Part shown: piece after piece, positions 16,444 through 24,449 of the stretch | How positions within the stretch are numbered: the stretch's first letter is position 1 | How the letters are laid out: every line of letters begins with the position of its first letter | From: Anaerolineae bacterium | Lineage (GTDB): Bacteria; Chloroflexota; Anaerolineae; J036; Brachytrichaceae | Assembly (NCBI GenBank): GCA_023511655.1 | Contig: JAIMBB010000016.1 | Location: 1 to 41,255, forward strand | DNA length: 41,255 nt | Direction of reading: 5' to 3' | The notes under the pieces: generated by a model | What the model was told of the DNA's origin: nothing | What the model saw: only the letters and a program-made list of their open reading frames with translations | Database searches by the model: none | Translations under genes and position numbers: made by a program

Positions 16444-17052
16444 TGGCCCAGCGCGCTCGAGCGCCCGATGATAGGCTTCAGGCGTGTCTACGTCGAGCAA
16501 GATCGCGTCGGTGTTGACCAGGATGTGGGCGACGGCTTGTGGATTGGCCCTCAGCAACATGCGCATTTGCGCCCCATCGGGCAGCGCCAGGGCAGCCGGC
16601 CACCAGCGGCGCGCGATCAGCACCGGATGACCGCGCACTGCGCCGAACTTGGGCGCCACGATGTCGCCACAGCGGTGCTCGAACGCCTGTCGAATGCGCC
16701 GGAAGATCGCCACCGGCAGCAACGGCTGATCGCCCGGCACGATGAAGGCCGCCTCCGCCGCGCTTCCCTGCAAGTGGGCCAGGCCGGCTTTGATCGAGGA
16801 TAGCATCTCGCCCTCTCGGTAGCGCGGATTGTGCACGAAGGTCAGCGGCACGGTCGCCAACGCCGCCTCGATGCGCTCGCGATCATGGCCGGTAACCACG
16901 ACGATGTGCCCGATGCCGGCGTTGAGCACCGTTTGCACCACCCTGCGCACCACTGTGCCATCCGAGAAAGGCAACAACAACTTGTTGGCGCCGCCGTAGC
17001 GCGACGACATGCCGGCAGCCAGGACGATCGCAGCGACCGGCTCCGATCGCAT
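16429..17052 (-). CDS. MocA/MobA-like nucleotidyltransferase
   Basis: 207 residues from the ATG at 17052. GT-A fold NTP transferase: AAIVLAAGMSSRYGGANKLL at the N-terminus, VVVTGHDRERIEAAL, SIKAGLAHL, FIVPGDQPLLPVAIFRRI, GHPVLIARRWWPAALAL, ILLDVDTPEAY. Best match is molybdenum cofactor cytidylyltransferase (MocA), which makes MCD from Mo-MPT; no molybdoenzyme is nearby to confirm it. Alternative starts are 17085 and 17118; the latter overlaps the upstream glycosyltransferase stop (TAATG) and would indicate coupling. The C-terminal residues come from a heptad repeat. Confidence 0.75.
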   Translation of the reverse strand: MRSEPVAAIVLAAGMSSRYGGANKLLLPFSDGTVVRRVVQTVLNAGIGHIVVVTGHDRERIEAALATVPLTFVHNPRYREGEMLSSIKAGLAHLQGSAAEAAFIVPGDQPLLPVAIFRRIRQAFEHRCGDIVAPKFGAVRGHPVLIARRWWPAALALPDGAQMRMLLRANPQAVAHILVNTDAILLDVDTPEAYHRALERAGPGIEN

Positions 17053-17117
17053 CTCTTTTGCTTCTAGCGTTGTAAGCGTAGGCATATGTGTGTGGCGGGT
17101 TGTCCGGGCGACCGGCA

Positions 17118-18257
17118 TTACATTTGCAGGCTCTGCAGGACGATGCGCGCGCAGGCGTCCCATGAGAACCGCATCAGGTTGCGGCACCCGGCTTCGATCA
17201 GATGGTAGCGAACGCCCTCGTCGAAGAGGACAGTGCGAAGTGCCCCGGCGATCGCTTCGACGTCGAGCGGATCGAAGAGCAGCGCCGAACCACCGGCTAT
17301 CTCCGGCAGCGACGAGGCATCACTACAGGCGACCGGCACGCCGGCGGACTGTGCTTCCAGCACCGGGAACCCAAAGCCCTCGTAAAGCGAAGGGAAGACG
17401 TAGGCCCGCGCGCCGCGCATCAAGGCCGCCTTTTCGGCATCGCTCACATAGCTGGTCAGGACAACCGAAGACCGCGCGTGAGCGGCTTCGATGACAGCAG
17501 CCCAATCTTCACCGCCCCACCCCCGCCCGCCGGCCAGCACCAATCGCGGCCCGTGTGGATCTGCACCCTGCACGACACGCGCCCAGGCCTCGATCAAGCG
17601 ACGCAGGTTCTTGCGCGGTTGCAACGTGCCGACGTGCAACGCGTAAGGCCGGCCATCATCCAGGCCGAATTTGGCCAGCGTGCGCCGGGCTTCCTCTTCA
17701 CTCACCTCGGCGAGCGACAGCGGCCCTGGATGCGCAACGATGATCCGATCAGGCGCAACGCCATTGCCGTAGAAGCGGATCACGTCGCGCCGGGTCGCTT
17801 CCGAATCCACGATCACCGCGCCGGCGTAGCGCACCGACAAGCGTGTGCCAAGGTCGAGATACAGGCGCTGCGCCGGCGGATGGGCGGATGGGAAGTGGCG
17901 ATAGCCTACATCGTGCACGGTGACGACGGCGTGGATGCGCCGTCGCATCCGCGGCCAGGCGAAGGCAGCCGGCAAAACATGCGCCGGCACGAACAACGCA
18001 TCCGGCGGATGGGCCATCAACTCACGCGCCAGGCCGACATGCGTCCACAGCCGCGGGATGCGAATCGGCCTGTGTTCGACGCCGGCCGATGGCACCGCCG
18101 GCAGCGGAAAGCCAGGAGCGGGCCAATCGCGCAGATACAGGCGAAAGCGATGCTGCGGCGCGATGCGGATGAGGGCAGCGATAACCTCGCGCGAGTAGCG
18201 CTCCGTGCCGGTGAGGCGCGCGCCGGTCGTGCGGCTGGCGTCAATGCCGATCAACAC
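17118..18257 (-). CDS. GT4-family glycosyltransferase
   Basis: 379 residues, GT-B fold retaining transferase. N-terminal acceptor part with IGIDASRTTGARLTGTERYS; the donor-binding part has YALHVGTLQPRKNLRRLIEA, VVLTSYVSDAEKAALMRGAR, the EX7E region SLYEGFGFPVLEAQSAGVPV, and ALLFDPLDVEAIAGAL. It resembles mannosyl- or rhamnosyltransferases for cell-surface glycans; donor unknown. The start is GTG at 18257, with GATAAT 6 nt upstream and no Shine-Dalgarno, again a leaderless arrangement. Divergent from rex; followed by the MocA-like gene. Confidence 0.85.
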   Translation of the reverse strand: MLIGIDASRTTGARLTGTERYSREVIAALIRIAPQHRFRLYLRDWPAPGFPLPAVPSAGVEHRPIRIPRLWTHVGLARELMAHPPDALFVPAHVLPAAFAWPRMRRRIHAVVTVHDVGYRHFPSAHPPAQRLYLDLGTRLSVRYAGAVIVDSEATRRDVIRFYGNGVAPDRIIVAHPGPLSLAEVSEEEARRTLAKFGLDDGRPYALHVGTLQPRKNLRRLIEAWARVVQGADPHGPRLVLAGGRGWGGEDWAAVIEAAHARSSVVLTSYVSDAEKAALMRGARAYVFPSLYEGFGFPVLEAQSAGVPVACSDASSLPEIAGGSALLFDPLDVEAIAGALRTVLFDEGVRYHLIEAGCRNLMRFSWDACARIVLQSLQM

Positions 18258-18298
18258 AGGGCGATTATCGCGGATCGCCCAGCCGGGTGGGCTGTGTT
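18253..18298. promoter_or_regulatory. Nested inverted repeats between the GT4 gene and rex
   Basis: Outer arms AACACAG (18253-18259) and CTGTGTT (18292-18298); inner arms GGGCGAT (18259-18265) and ATCGCCC (18274-18280). The site covers the GT4 start and -10 box (GATAAT, 18269-18264) and abuts a rex -10-like TAATAT (18298-18303), so it could regulate both directions. It does not match the usual Rex operator. Confidence 0.35.
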
Positions 18299-18318
18299 AA
18301 TATCCCCAAAAAGTTCCG

Positions 18319-18939
18319 ATGCCTGCAAAACGCGTCCCGGACATCGTCATTGCCCGTTTGCCGCTCTACCTCCGCGCGCTGAGCGCCATGCAAAATGGCG
18401 GCAAAGAATTCACCTCATCGCAAGAAATGGCGAAGTGGCTCGGCATCAGCTCGGCGCAGATTCGCAAGGACCTGTCGCATTTCGGGGAATTCGGCAAACA
18501 AGGCACAGGCTACTCGGTCTCCGGCCTCCAGCAGAAGCTTCGGCAAATCCTCAACGTCGAACGCGAGTGGCCGATCGTGATCATCGGCGCGGGTAACATC
18601 GGCAGCGCCGTGGCGAATTATCCGGGCTTCACCCATCGCGGCTTTCGCGTGTGCGCCCTGTTCGACAACGATCCGAAGAAGATCGGCACCTCGGTCGGCA
18701 TTTATGAGGTTTGCGACGTGCGCAAGCTCCCCGAGTTCGTCCGCGAGCACGACATCCGGCTGGCGATGATCGCTGTGCCGGCCGAAGCCGCCCAGGAAGT
18801 TGCGGATCTGGCCGTCGCAGCCGGCATCACAGCCATCTTGAACTACGCGCCCATCAACCTGATCGTGCCCGAGCACGTGCGCGTGGAGAACATAGACCCG
18901 GTGCTTCACCTGCAGCACATGACCTACTACCTCGATTGA
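18319..18939 (+). CDS. rex: Redox-sensing transcriptional repressor Rex
   Basis: 206 residues, the standard length. Represses fermentative and respiratory genes and is released from DNA when the NADH/NAD+ ratio rises. N-terminal winged helix (residues 1-80) with FTSSQEMAKWLGISSAQIRK then DLSHFGEFGKQGTGY, the family hallmark. The Rossmann NAD(H) site is IIGAGNIGSA with GAGNIG at 90-95, then ALFDNDPKKIG; the C-terminus NIDPVLHLQHMTYYL is the domain-swapped helix. It has a TAATAT -10-like box 15 nt upstream and no Shine-Dalgarno. No target operon is adjacent. Confidence 0.95.
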   Translation: MPAKRVPDIVIARLPLYLRALSAMQNGGKEFTSSQEMAKWLGISSAQIRKDLSHFGEFGKQGTGYSVSGLQQKLRQILNVEREWPIVIIGAGNIGSAVANYPGFTHRGFRVCALFDNDPKKIGTSVGIYEVCDVRKLPEFVREHDIRLAMIAVPAEAAQEVADLAVAAGITAILNYAPINLIVPEHVRVENIDPVLHLQHMTYYLD

Positions 18940-19001
18940 GCGCGCTCGGTCGAGCACGGCGAGGCCAACCAGCTCCTTTCGTGTCATTTTGGCACAAACG
19001 C

Positions 19002-19029
19002 TTGACAAACTTGGGACAGCCGCTAGCAT
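19002..19029 (+). promoter_or_regulatory. Promoter of the small lipoprotein gene
   Basis: Perfect TTGACA (19002-19007), 16-nt spacer, TAGCAT (19024-19029, 4/6). Leader of about 35 nt ending in CGGGAGGA before the ATG at 19070. Confidence 0.7.
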
Positions 19030-19069
19030 TCGTGCTGATTTTTGCTTTCTTTCGAACGGGAGGATGATG

Positions 19070-19441
19070 ATGGACAAGCGTATCGTCAGAGTAGTCGCCG
19101 CCGGCATCGGCGCTGCCTTCGTGCTCACAGCCTGTGCAGTGAGCAACCGCCAAATCTTGACCGGCCCGAACGGCTTAGTCGTGGAGCCGATCAGCGTCAC
19201 GACGGTGGACAAGCAAGCCGCGCCCGTCGGGCAGCCTGCAGAAGAGCGCACCACGCTGCCGGTGCCGGCCCAGGAACAAGCTCCTCAACCATCCTCCGCG
19301 CCCGAGCAAACCAGCAAAGCCGCTCCGGCGACGGGTGCAGCCAAGTCGGTTGAGCAGACCAACGCACCTGCCAAGTCGGCCGACTACATGTCGCACGGAT
19401 GCGGCCATGGCTACGGCCAGAGCTACAGCAGCGACGATTAG
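19070..19441 (+). CDS. Small lipoprotein with Gly/His/Cys tail, unknown function
   Basis: 123 residues, not recognised. Signal peptide with lipobox VLTAC (Cys22). The mature part is low-complexity Ala/Pro/Gln/Thr-rich, probably a flexible linker, and ends with MSHGCGHGYGQSYSSDD, whose closely spaced His, Cys and Tyr could bind metal. Three ATGs lie in a row (19064, 19067, 19070); the third has the best spacing from GGGAGGA. It has its own strong promoter and terminator, so it is a free-standing and perhaps abundant transcript. It lies downstream of rex, but control by Rex is not shown. Confidence 0.7.
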   Translation: MDKRIVRVVAAGIGAAFVLTACAVSNRQILTGPNGLVVEPISVTTVDKQAAPVGQPAEERTTLPVPAQEQAPQPSSAPEQTSKAAPATGAAKSVEQTNAPAKSADYMSHGCGHGYGQSYSSDD

Positions 19442-19472
19442 CGCTGCAACCTTGCTCTCTCGATGCCACTCT

Positions 19473-19508
19473 CCGAACCCCGAGGCTCGCTCGGGGTTCG
19501 GCGCTTTT
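19473..19508 (+). terminator. Rho-independent terminator after the small lipoprotein
   Basis: Perfect 12-bp stem CCGAACCCCGAG (19473-19484) with complement 19490-19501, 5-nt loop, then GCTTTT. Confidence 0.85.
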
Positions 19509-19572
19509 CACAGACCAGACGCGCGCTGTCCGCAGGCGTGTTTTGATTCGCCAGGTATCTGTGGTGGAGCCG

Positions 19573-20439
19573 CTAGTCGGCCGATGCACCGGTGACGGCG
19601 TGCCAGGCGCCGCCGCCGGCCGTGCCGGCAACCAGCGTGCCATCATCGAGGATCGCCATGCACACCACATCCGGTTGATCCGACGCCTTGCGCCAGCGCT
19701 TGCCATCGGCGACATAGATGCCCGACGTAGTGGCCACCCAACCCGGCAACGTGAAGTTCACTTCGTCGGCGCGCAACCCTTTCACGCGCTGCCAGTCTTC
19801 GAACGGGGCGCGGGCCGACCACAAGCCGTTGCCCTCCGTGCCCACGTAGAGGACGGCGTCACCCCTCGCCTTGGCGATGGCCAGCGAGGCAAACGGACCC
19901 GCCTGCATGGGCAAAGGCAGTTCCTGCCAGGCCCGGCCGCCGTTGATGCTGATGAACACGGCATGATCGCTGGCGGCAAAACACGTCGTGTCCTCGCTGA
20001 AGTCCGGCGAGAGCGCAATGGCGTTCACGCCCAGGTCGAGCAGACCATAGTTCCAGGCGTGCCACGTCGCGCCATGGTCGGCGCTGCGCAACACGCCATC
20101 GTCTGCCGTGGCGGCCAGGGCGATGCCATCGCGTTGGAAGTCCGGAGAGAGCGCCAGGCCCAACACCCGCGCCTTGACCGGCAAGTTGGCGATCTGCCAG
20201 TTTGCGCCGCCGTCGTGCGAGAAGGCGATGTCGCCGTTCGAGCCGACCAACCAGGTGGAGCCACAGGCAGCCACCGCCGTCAACGCTACTTGAGCCAGCT
20301 GCGGCGCAGTGAGCCGCCATTCACCGGCTCGCGGTGTGAATTGCCACAGGCCCAGCTCCGTGGCGGCGAGGCAAGCACCGCCCGGCTGCGGCGCGAGGGC
20401 GAAGATAGAAGCAGGTCGGTCAAAGTGTGTCCAGTTCAT
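19573..20439 (-). CDS. BNR/Asp-box beta-propeller protein
   Basis: 288 residues. Repeated blades with Asp-box patterns: FSHDGGANWQIANL, LRSADHGATWHAW, ISINGGRAWQELPL, separated by LGLALSPDFQRDGIALAATA and NAIALSPDFSEDTTCFAASD. This resembles sortilin/Ycf48-like propellers. No signal peptide or membrane segment is visible, and no catalytic residues can be named, so a binding or scaffolding role is likely. The ATG at 20439 removes a 22-residue extension that would reach back toward trpA. It follows trpA by 74 nt on the same strand and may share its transcript. The C-terminal end looks complete. Confidence 0.7.
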   Translation of the reverse strand: MNWTHFDRPASIFALAPQPGGACLAATELGLWQFTPRAGEWRLTAPQLAQVALTAVAACGSTWLVGSNGDIAFSHDGGANWQIANLPVKARVLGLALSPDFQRDGIALAATADDGVLRSADHGATWHAWNYGLLDLGVNAIALSPDFSEDTTCFAASDHAVFISINGGRAWQELPLPMQAGPFASLAIAKARGDAVLYVGTEGNGLWSARAPFEDWQRVKGLRADEVNFTLPGWVATTSGIYVADGKRWRKASDQPDVVCMAILDDGTLVAGTAGGGAWHAVTGASAD

Positions 20440-20513
20440 ATCGCTTGCGCAGTGCTTAGCACCAGTCAGGTTAATCCAATCGCAATCGCATGTGTGCACC
20501 CGCACCGCCCAGT

Positions 20514-21311
20514 TCAGCGTTCCCAGTACTTCAGCGCCTGCACAAACTCAAACGCCGCCTGCGCGGGGTCGGGCGCGTCGCCGGCCGCGCGGATGAGCGC
20601 ACTGGCGACGATGACACCATCCGCAAACTGACCCACCTCCCGCACGTGCTCCGGCTTGCTGATGCCAAAGCCGACAACCACCGGCGTATCCCCGGCCAGG
20701 CTCTTCACGCGCAGCACGTAGTCGCGCAGGCCTTCGGCCAGCTTATCACGCGCGCCGGTGACGCCGGCTACGGAGACGATGTAGATAAAGCCAGTGGCAT
20801 GGAGGGCTGCCAGGCGGATGCGTTCGTCGGTGCTGGTGGGCGCAGCGAATTGCACCAGCGCCATGCGGCGCGCATCGCATTCACCCTTGAGGGTTTGGCA
20901 TTCTTCCGGCGGCAGATCGGGCACGATCAGCCCATCGGCGCCGGCGCGTTGCCAGTCGGTCACATAGCGCGCCTCGCCGTAGGCGATCACCGGGTTCAGG
21001 TAACCCATGGTCAGGAAAGGCGCGACGATGCCGGCCGCGCGAGCGCGCGCCGCGATCTCGATGCAACGGCTCACTGTGATGCCATGTTCCAGTGCAATCT
21101 GGTTGGCGCGCTGGATCACCGGCCCATCGGCCAGCGGGTCGCTGAACGGCACGCCGAGTTCGATCATGTCGGCGCCGGCGCGGGCGATGGCCTCGATCAC
21201 GCGCAGCGAGGTCTCGGCATCTGGATAACCCAACGACCAATACGGCATCAGCGCGGGACGTCCTGCGGCGCGGGCGCGTGCAAAGGCAGCAGCGATTTCA
21301 GCAAGGCCCAT
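20514..21311 (-). CDS. trpA: Tryptophan synthase alpha subunit
   Basis: 265 residues, normal length. Cleaves indole-3-glycerol phosphate to indole and glyceraldehyde 3-phosphate and channels indole to TrpB. Catalytic Glu51 and Asp62 lie in ELGVPFSDPLADGP; FLTMGYLNPVIAYG, GLIVPDLPPEE, FIYIVSVAGVTGAR and VVVGFGISKPEHV are all conserved. No trpB or other trp gene is adjacent, so the trp pathway is scattered. There is no Shine-Dalgarno; a TGTAGT lies 8 nt before the ATG, compatible with a leaderless start. Confidence 0.95.
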   Translation of the reverse strand: MGLAEIAAAFARARAAGRPALMPYWSLGYPDAETSLRVIEAIARAGADMIELGVPFSDPLADGPVIQRANQIALEHGITVSRCIEIAARARAAGIVAPFLTMGYLNPVIAYGEARYVTDWQRAGADGLIVPDLPPEECQTLKGECDARRMALVQFAAPTSTDERIRLAALHATGFIYIVSVAGVTGARDKLAEGLRDYVLRVKSLAGDTPVVVGFGISKPEHVREVGQFADGVIVASALIRAAGDAPDPAQAAFEFVQALKYWER

Positions 21312-21352
21312 GGGTTCGTACTACAGTTATCCGTCGCGAGTCGGGAGGGTGG

Positions 21353-21850
21353 TCAATCGCTGGCTGCCTGATCGCCGAGGCGATGATAACGGCCGTTGAA
21401 GTAGATCAACGGCGCTTCATCGGGGCGCTGAACGCCAGCGCTCTGAACCGCACCGATGAAGATGGTGTGATCGCCAGCATCCAGCGCGCGCGCCACCTTG
21501 CAATCGAGATAGGCGATGGCGTCGTCGAGCACCGGCGCGCCGGTGGCTTCGAAGCGATAACGCACACCCTGGAAGCGCTCCTCGTTGGGATAGCGGCCGG
21601 CGAATCGGTCGGAGAGATGGGTCATCTCCGGCCCCAGGAAATTGACGCAAAATACCCCGCCCTGTTCGATCAAGGGATGCGTGCGCGTTTGTTTGTAGAT
21701 GCTGATGAAAACCTCGGGCGGATTGACGCTCAATGACGAGAACGCCGTCGCCGTCAAGCCGTAGATCAGGTCGTCAGATCGGGTGGTGATGATGGTGACG
21801 GTGCTGGCCCAGCGCCGCATCACCTGTTTGAAGTCGTCGGGAGAAACCAT
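21353..21850 (-). CDS. Flavin reductase-like FMN-binding protein
   Basis: 165 residues. Flavin reductase/FMN-binding split-barrel family: FKQVMRRWASTVTIITTRS, GLTATAFSSLSVNPPEVFIS, GVFCVNFLG, DDAIAYLDCKVARALDAGDH, PLIYFNGRYHRLG. Members reduce FMN or FAD with NAD(P)H to feed two-component monooxygenases, or act as flavoprotein oxidoreductases; no partner oxygenase is nearby. The ATG at 21850 matches the family start; the frame extends upstream through a heptad repeat that is likely leader. A TATCAT at 21890-21885 could be the -10 box. Confidence 0.85.
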   Translation of the reverse strand: MVSPDDFKQVMRRWASTVTIITTRSDDLIYGLTATAFSSLSVNPPEVFISIYKQTRTHPLIEQGGVFCVNFLGPEMTHLSDRFAGRYPNEERFQGVRYRFEATGAPVLDDAIAYLDCKVARALDAGDHTIFIGAVQSAGVQRPDEAPLIYFNGRYHRLGDQAASD

Positions 21851-21852
21851 GT

Positions 21853-21873
21853 GCGTATTGCGTAGCGCGTATT
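21853..21873. repeat. Heptamer repeat GCGTATT x3
   Basis: GCGTATT, GCGTAGC, GCGTATT in the leader of the flavin reductase gene, followed by two G/T-rich units of the same length. Confidence 0.55.
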
Positions 21874-21896
21874 GTGTGGGGTGGATGATACTCTGT

Positions 21897-23159
21897 CTAG
21901 CCCGGCCACTCGCCCAGGCGCACGCGCTCGATGTGGTATCCGGCATCCGTCAGCCGCTGCACCACGGCCTGGCCATGCGCTTCGTCACGCACCTCCAGCA
22001 CCAGCTCCAGGCCGGTGCGGGTGAGCGGCGCCAGCCACACCGCGCGACGATGAATCACGTCAATGATGTTCGCGCCGCAGGCGGCCACGTGGTTGATCAC
22101 CTGCGCAAGCTGACCGGGACGATCCAGCACGGTGAGCCTGAGCACGATGATGCGCCCTTGCTGCACCATCACCTGCTCGATCACCCGCGCCAGCAGGTTG
22201 CCGTCAATGTTGCCTCCGCACAGCACAGCGCAGATCACATCGTCCGGGCGCACCGGGATTTTGCCGGCCAGCAACGCTGCCACGCCGGCCGCGCCGGCGC
22301 CTTCCACCACCAGCCGCGCGTACTGCGCGCAATGAGCGATGCCGCGCGCAATTTCGTCGTCGCTCACCTCCACCACATCGTCCACCAGAGCGCGAATGTA
22401 GGGCATGGTCAGCTCGCCCGGCCGCTTCACCGCGATGCCATCGGCGATGGTGTTGGCCGAAGCAGCCGTGACGATCTGCCCGGCCGCCAGCGAGGCGCGC
22501 ACCGGCGCACACGCCGCCGACTGCACGCCGATGATCCGCACAGAGGGCTTGAGCGCCTTCACCGCGATGGCGACGCCGCTGATCAGCCCGCCGCCGCCGA
22601 TGGGCACCAGCAGCGTGGTCAGCTCCGGCAGGGCGGCCATGATCTCCAGCCCGATGGTGCCCTGGCCGGCGATCACCAACGGATCGTCGAAGGCATGGAC
22701 GAACACCAGCCCGCGCGCTTGTTGCTGCTGACGGGCAAACGCCACGGCGTCGTCGAAGGTGGCTCCGTGCAAGATCACCTCCGCGCCGAAGTCGCGCGTG
22801 TTCACCACCTTGGTGAGCGGCGCGAATTCCGGCATGACGATGACGGCGGGGGTGCCGAAGATGCGCGCGGCCAGCGCCACGCCCTGGGCATGGTTGCCAG
22901 CGCTGGCAGTGATCACGCCGCGCTTGCGCTCGTCCTCGGTCAGGTGGCTGATCCTGTTGTAAGCACCGCGAATCTTGAACGAGCCGGCGCGCTGGAGCGA
23001 TTCGGCTTTCACGTGCACCCGCGCGCCTAACATGCGCGTCAGGCGCAGCTCCGGCAACAAGGGCGTGTGGATGAGCTGATCGCGCAGAGTGTGCTGCGCC
23101 GAATGAACGTCGGCAAGGGTGACCGGGGGTGAGGTCGTGGCAGATGTATCGTCTTGCAT
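21897..23159 (-). CDS. ilvA: Threonine dehydratase with C-terminal ACT domain
   Basis: 420 residues. PLP-dependent deamination of threonine to 2-oxobutyrate. Lys62 in GSFKIRGAYNRI binds PLP; SAGNHAQGVALAA and VPIGGGGLISGVA bind substrate and phosphate. Residues ~335-420 form a single ACT domain (IVLRLTVLDRPGQLAQVINH, then GANIIDVIHRRAV), as in the shorter catabolic/biosynthetic type rather than the two-ACT E. coli IlvA. An ilvA versus tdcB role cannot be separated; no ilv genes adjoin. The ATG at 23159 is preferred over a GTG at 23204, which lies inside the preceding glycerate kinase gene. Confidence 0.9.
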   Translation of the reverse strand: MQDDTSATTSPPVTLADVHSAQHTLRDQLIHTPLLPELRLTRMLGARVHVKAESLQRAGSFKIRGAYNRISHLTEDERKRGVITASAGNHAQGVALAARIFGTPAVIVMPEFAPLTKVVNTRDFGAEVILHGATFDDAVAFARQQQQARGLVFVHAFDDPLVIAGQGTIGLEIMAALPELTTLLVPIGGGGLISGVAIAVKALKPSVRIIGVQSAACAPVRASLAAGQIVTAASANTIADGIAVKRPGELTMPYIRALVDDVVEVSDDEIARGIAHCAQYARLVVEGAGAAGVAALLAGKIPVRPDDVICAVLCGGNIDGNLLARVIEQVMVQQGRIIVLRLTVLDRPGQLAQVINHVAACGANIIDVIHRRAVWLAPLTRTGLELVLEVRDEAHGQAVVQRLTDAGYHIERVRLGEWPG

Positions 23160-23191
23160 GTGACGTATTGCCTGTGATGCGCTGCGTCTGA

Positions 23192-24418
23192 TCAGTTGCC
23201 CCACCTCAGGACGATGATGAGGTCGGCCACGTTAGTGCCGGTTGGGCCGGTCATGATCAGATCTCCCAGATGATTGAAGAAGGTGTAGCTATCGTTACGG
23301 TCGAGGAAATCGCCCGCATCGAGGTGCATCGTCCGCGCGCGTTGGACCGTGTCGGCGAAGGCGAACGCACCGGCAGCGTCGGTTGGCCCATCGGTGCCGT
23401 CGGTGCCCAGCGCCGCCAGCGCGTAATCCCCGCGACCGGTCAGTTGGCCGGCAGACCGCAGGGTATCCCATTCGATAGCCGCCGCCAGCGCCAACTCCTG
23501 GTTGCGCCCGCCTTTACCCTTGCCGCGCACGGTGACGGTGGTCTCGCCGCCGTAGATCGAACAGCAGGGCACGAGCGAGGCATCAGCTCCTTCCAAAACC
23601 GCTCGCGCAATCTCTCGGCCGCGCTCGCGCGCTTCGCCTTGCAGCATCGTCGTGATCACGCGCGCGGCGAAGCCCAGCCGGCCGGCCGCTTCGGCAACCG
23701 CCGCGCAGGCCTGGGTGTTGTTGCCCACCAGCACGTTGTGGGCGTACGGATCGTTGGTCAGGCCGCTGGCGATCACGTCAAGCGGATCGCCGATCACATC
23801 GCTAAGGATCAGGCCGACGACCTGTGCCGGCCGGGCCATGCGCACCAGCCCGCCTCCTTTCAGGCGATCCAGCCGCGAGCGGACGGCGTTCATCTCGCGG
23901 ATGTCGGCCCCGCTGCGCAGCAGGGCATCGTTGACGGCGCGCAGCGTGCCGAGCGAGATACCCGGATGTGGCGCAACGAGCAAAGCCGATGCTCCACCAC
24001 TCACCCCCACCAACACCAATGTGCGCGCCGTGCAATCGCGCAAGGCATCGCACACCGCCTCGCCGCCGCGTTGGCTGTTCTCGTCCGGCACGGGATGGCC
24101 GGCTTCGATGACGGTCATCGCGTCATGCGGGGCTGGCAATGTGGCATGACCGTATTTCGTGACCACGACGGCGCGCGACAACCGATCGCCCAGCAAGCCG
24201 GCGATTGCCTGCGCCATCGGCACGGCCGCTTTGCCGACGGCGATCAGGCGAACCTCGTCCCACGTGCGCAAGTCGTAAGTGGCGCCGTCCACCAAAAGCG
24301 ATTCGCCTTCACATCGGACGTGACGGTGAATCGCCTCGGCTGGATCGGCGGCACGCAACGCCGCACGGATGAGCGATTCGAGGACGGTGCGCGGGTCGGC
24401 GTGCATGGTGCCCGACAT
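23192..24418 (-). CDS. Glycerate 2-kinase (GckA/MOFRL family)
   Basis: 408 residues. Phosphorylates glycerate to 2-phosphoglycerate. The N-terminal domain has VRLIAVGKAAVPMAQAIAG and VVVTKYGHA, then VIEAGHPVPDENS, VLVGVSGGASALL, and VGLILSDVIGDPLDVIASG; the C-terminal MOFRL part has YGGETTVTVRGKGKGGRNQE and ALGTDGTDGPTDAAGAF. An ATG at 24406 is an alternative start. The 24418 start has TACAAT 9 nt upstream and no Shine-Dalgarno. It precedes ilvA by ~30 nt on the same strand, so both are probably one transcript. Confidence 0.92.
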   Translation of the reverse strand: MSGTMHADPRTVLESLIRAALRAADPAEAIHRHVRCEGESLLVDGATYDLRTWDEVRLIAVGKAAVPMAQAIAGLLGDRLSRAVVVTKYGHATLPAPHDAMTVIEAGHPVPDENSQRGGEAVCDALRDCTARTLVLVGVSGGASALLVAPHPGISLGTLRAVNDALLRSGADIREMNAVRSRLDRLKGGGLVRMARPAQVVGLILSDVIGDPLDVIASGLTNDPYAHNVLVGNNTQACAAVAEAAGRLGFAARVITTMLQGEARERGREIARAVLEGADASLVPCCSIYGGETTVTVRGKGKGGRNQELALAAAIEWDTLRSAGQLTGRGDYALAALGTDGTDGPTDAAGAFAFADTVQRARTMHLDAGDFLDRNDSYTFFNHLGDLIMTGPTGTNVADLIIVLRWGN

Positions 24419-24427
24419 GGTGCCTGA

Positions 24428-24433
24428 ATTGTA
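24428..24433 (-). promoter_or_regulatory. TACAAT box 9 nt before the glycerate kinase start
   Basis: Minus-strand TACAAT with only 9 nt to the ATG at 24418; compatible with a leaderless transcript. No clear -35 box. Confidence 0.45.
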
Positions 24434-24449
24434 GAGGCACCCGCGCCGC

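Noticed and set aside
18979-19000. A Rex operator upstream of the small lipoprotein (GTGTCATTTTGGCACAAA)
   Set aside because: The GTG/CAC half-sites are spaced wrongly and only partly symmetrical compared with the usual TTGTGAAnnnnTTCACAA-type site.
23160-23204. GTG start at 23204 for threonine dehydratase
   Set aside because: It lies within the glycerate kinase coding sequence and adds residues not seen at the usual start of the family; ATG 23159 fits better.
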